In this document: positions 5,432 to 6,177 of the stretch, one piece after another
How the letters are laid out: every line of letters begins with the position of its first letter
Position numbering within the stretch: position 1 is the stretch's first letter
Assembly (NCBI GenBank): GCA_049325575.1
Contig: JBMOLK010000251.1
Span: forward strand, 1 to 6,177
Source: JBMOLK01 sp049325575
GTDB taxonomy: Bacteria > Bacillota > Clostridia > Acetivibrionales > Acetivibrionaceae
Reading direction: 5' to 3'
DNA length: 6,177 nucleotides
Position numbers and translations under genes: made by a program
Notes under the pieces: model-generated
Databases searched by the model: none
What the model was told of the DNA's origin: nothing
What the model saw: the letters and a program-made list of their open reading frames with translations, nothing else

Positions 5432-6177
5432 ATGTTTGACCAACAAAGAGCGTATCTATTAGCACAAATTTGTCAATTGGCGTATGAAGAATATCCTACA
5501 ACCTCTAAAAATATTCATAAGGCATTAGGAAATAGGTTAGATATTTACCCAATGTCAGTGAAGAATACACAGGCAGTAGGTATCGTTAATGATAAAGAGT
5601 TGATAATAGCTTTTAGAGGGACAGAGCCAGATTGTATCAATGATTGGCTTACAGACATTCGCATAAAAAAAATAAATGGAATACATAGAGGGTTCTATCG
5701 GGCATATAAAGATATAAAAGTAGAGATTGAACAGCTTATAAAGGATAGTTGGACTAAAAAGATTTTCCTAACAGGACATTCTTTAGGAGGAGCTTTAGCA
5801 AGTATTTGTGCTTTAGACCTTATTAAAACTTGCAATTCAAAATGGATAAATGGTATTTATACCTTTGGTGCCCCAAGATGTTTTGATAAAAATAAGGCAA
5901 AAATATATGATGAACTTTACGGAGATAGAACCTATAGGGTGGTAAATAACAATGATATTGTAACCAGAATACCAACAAGGTTGATGGGTTTTTCACATAC
6001 GAAAAATATAGTTTATATTGACAATGATAACAAAATTCATACAGAAGACAATGCTTATAATCTTTGGCAAACATTCTGGGATAGGATAGAAGGACGATTG
6101 GAAAGCCTATCTCACTTGAGAATAGCTGATGGTATCGATGACCACGCTATAGCCAAATATATCAAGCTATTGAAACC
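5432..6177 (+). CDS. Class 3 lipase (alpha/beta-hydrolase), 3' partial
   Basis: The frame is open from ATG at 5432 to the right edge, giving 248 whole codons with no stop. It is clearly a fungal-type class 3 lipase. IIAFRGTE (58-65) gives the usual strand and oxyanion-side RGT motif. Ser117 sits in the nucleophile elbow GHSLGG (115-120), and TFGAPR (144-149) follows. Asp175 in NNDIVTRIP is the expected acid, and His238 in DDHAIAKYI is the expected base, as in the DHxxY end of Rhizomucor-type lipases. FSH (187-189) matches another conserved position. The enzyme should hydrolyse ester bonds of acylglycerols or phospholipids. No signal peptide is present, so it acts in the cytoplasm or is released with the endolysin. 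AAGGA at 5422-5426 is the ribosome binding site, five bases upstream. With all landmarks already present, only a short tail is likely missing. A phage-borne membrane-disrupting role is plausible but unproven. Confidence 0.88.
   Translation, partial: MFDQQRAYLLAQICQLAYEEYPTTSKNIHKALGNRLDIYPMSVKNTQAVGIVNDKELIIAFRGTEPDCINDWLTDIRIKKINGIHRGFYRAYKDIKVEIEQLIKDSWTKKIFLTGHSLGGALASICALDLIKTCNSKWINGIYTFGAPRCFDKNKAKIYDELYGDRTYRVVNNNDIVTRIPTRLMGFSHTKNIVYIDNDNKIHTEDNAYNLWQTFWDRIEGRLESLSHLRIADGIDDHAIAKYIKLLK

Noticed and set aside
5823..6074. Minus-strand open frame of 83 codons near the right end
   Set aside because: It is antisense to the clear class 3 lipase frame, and its Tyr/His/Cys-rich translation shows no family features.
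1..6177. CRISPR array, tRNA, rRNA or integrase/attachment site
   Set aside because: I read through both strands and saw no spaced repeats, cloverleaf, rRNA-like segment or recombinase motif.

Overview
This AT-rich window (G+C visibly well below half) carries eleven genes, all on the + strand and mostly packed with 1-30 base gaps or 4-base overlaps. It reads as the late end of a phage or prophage: a virion-type protein, secreted surface or adhesin-type proteins, then a lysis-type block. Four proteins have signal peptidase I-type signal peptides, which suggests a bacterial host. A LamG domain joined to DUF2341-like sequence is a combination I associate with uncultured environmental bacteria and archaea. 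No sequence here fixes the taxon.

Region 1 (1-3216) holds the 3' part of a phage structural-like protein that runs off the left edge. It is followed by three exported proteins: a bacterial-Ig-like protein (676-1668), a LamG lectin-fold protein flanked by two half-domains of DUF2341 type (1665-2831), and a small secreted protein of unknown function (2851-3216). Their spacing suggests one transcript.

Region 2 (3217-3328) is the only gap in the left half. It holds a strong inverted repeat, 13 perfect base pairs extendable to 17 with wobbles, closing about 66 bases that can fold into two more hairpins as a three-way junction. It has no U-tract and is not an ordinary terminator.

Region 3 (3329-5079) is the lysis-like block: a 38-aa single-span membrane peptide, a 43-aa CxxC...CxxC zinc-ribbon peptide, an XhlA-like coiled-coil/membrane protein, a 75-aa protein with a hydrophobic segment at each end (holin- or spanin-like), and an endolysin. 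The endolysin joins an N-terminal peptidoglycan-binding-like domain to a lytic-transglycosylase domain. The endolysin has no signal peptide, which fits release through one of the small membrane proteins.

Region 4 (5080-6177) begins with a 135-base A-rich gap, then an AbrB/MazE-type DNA-binding protein, and one base later a class 3 (alpha/beta-hydrolase) lipase that runs off the right edge with Ser, Asp and His of the triad all visible. The lipase might help disrupt membranes at lysis, or the AbrB-lipase pair might be a separate regulated unit. The sequence does not decide between these.

For four genes the longest reading frame starts too early. Ribosome binding sites place the starts at 676, 2851, 4201 and 5215.
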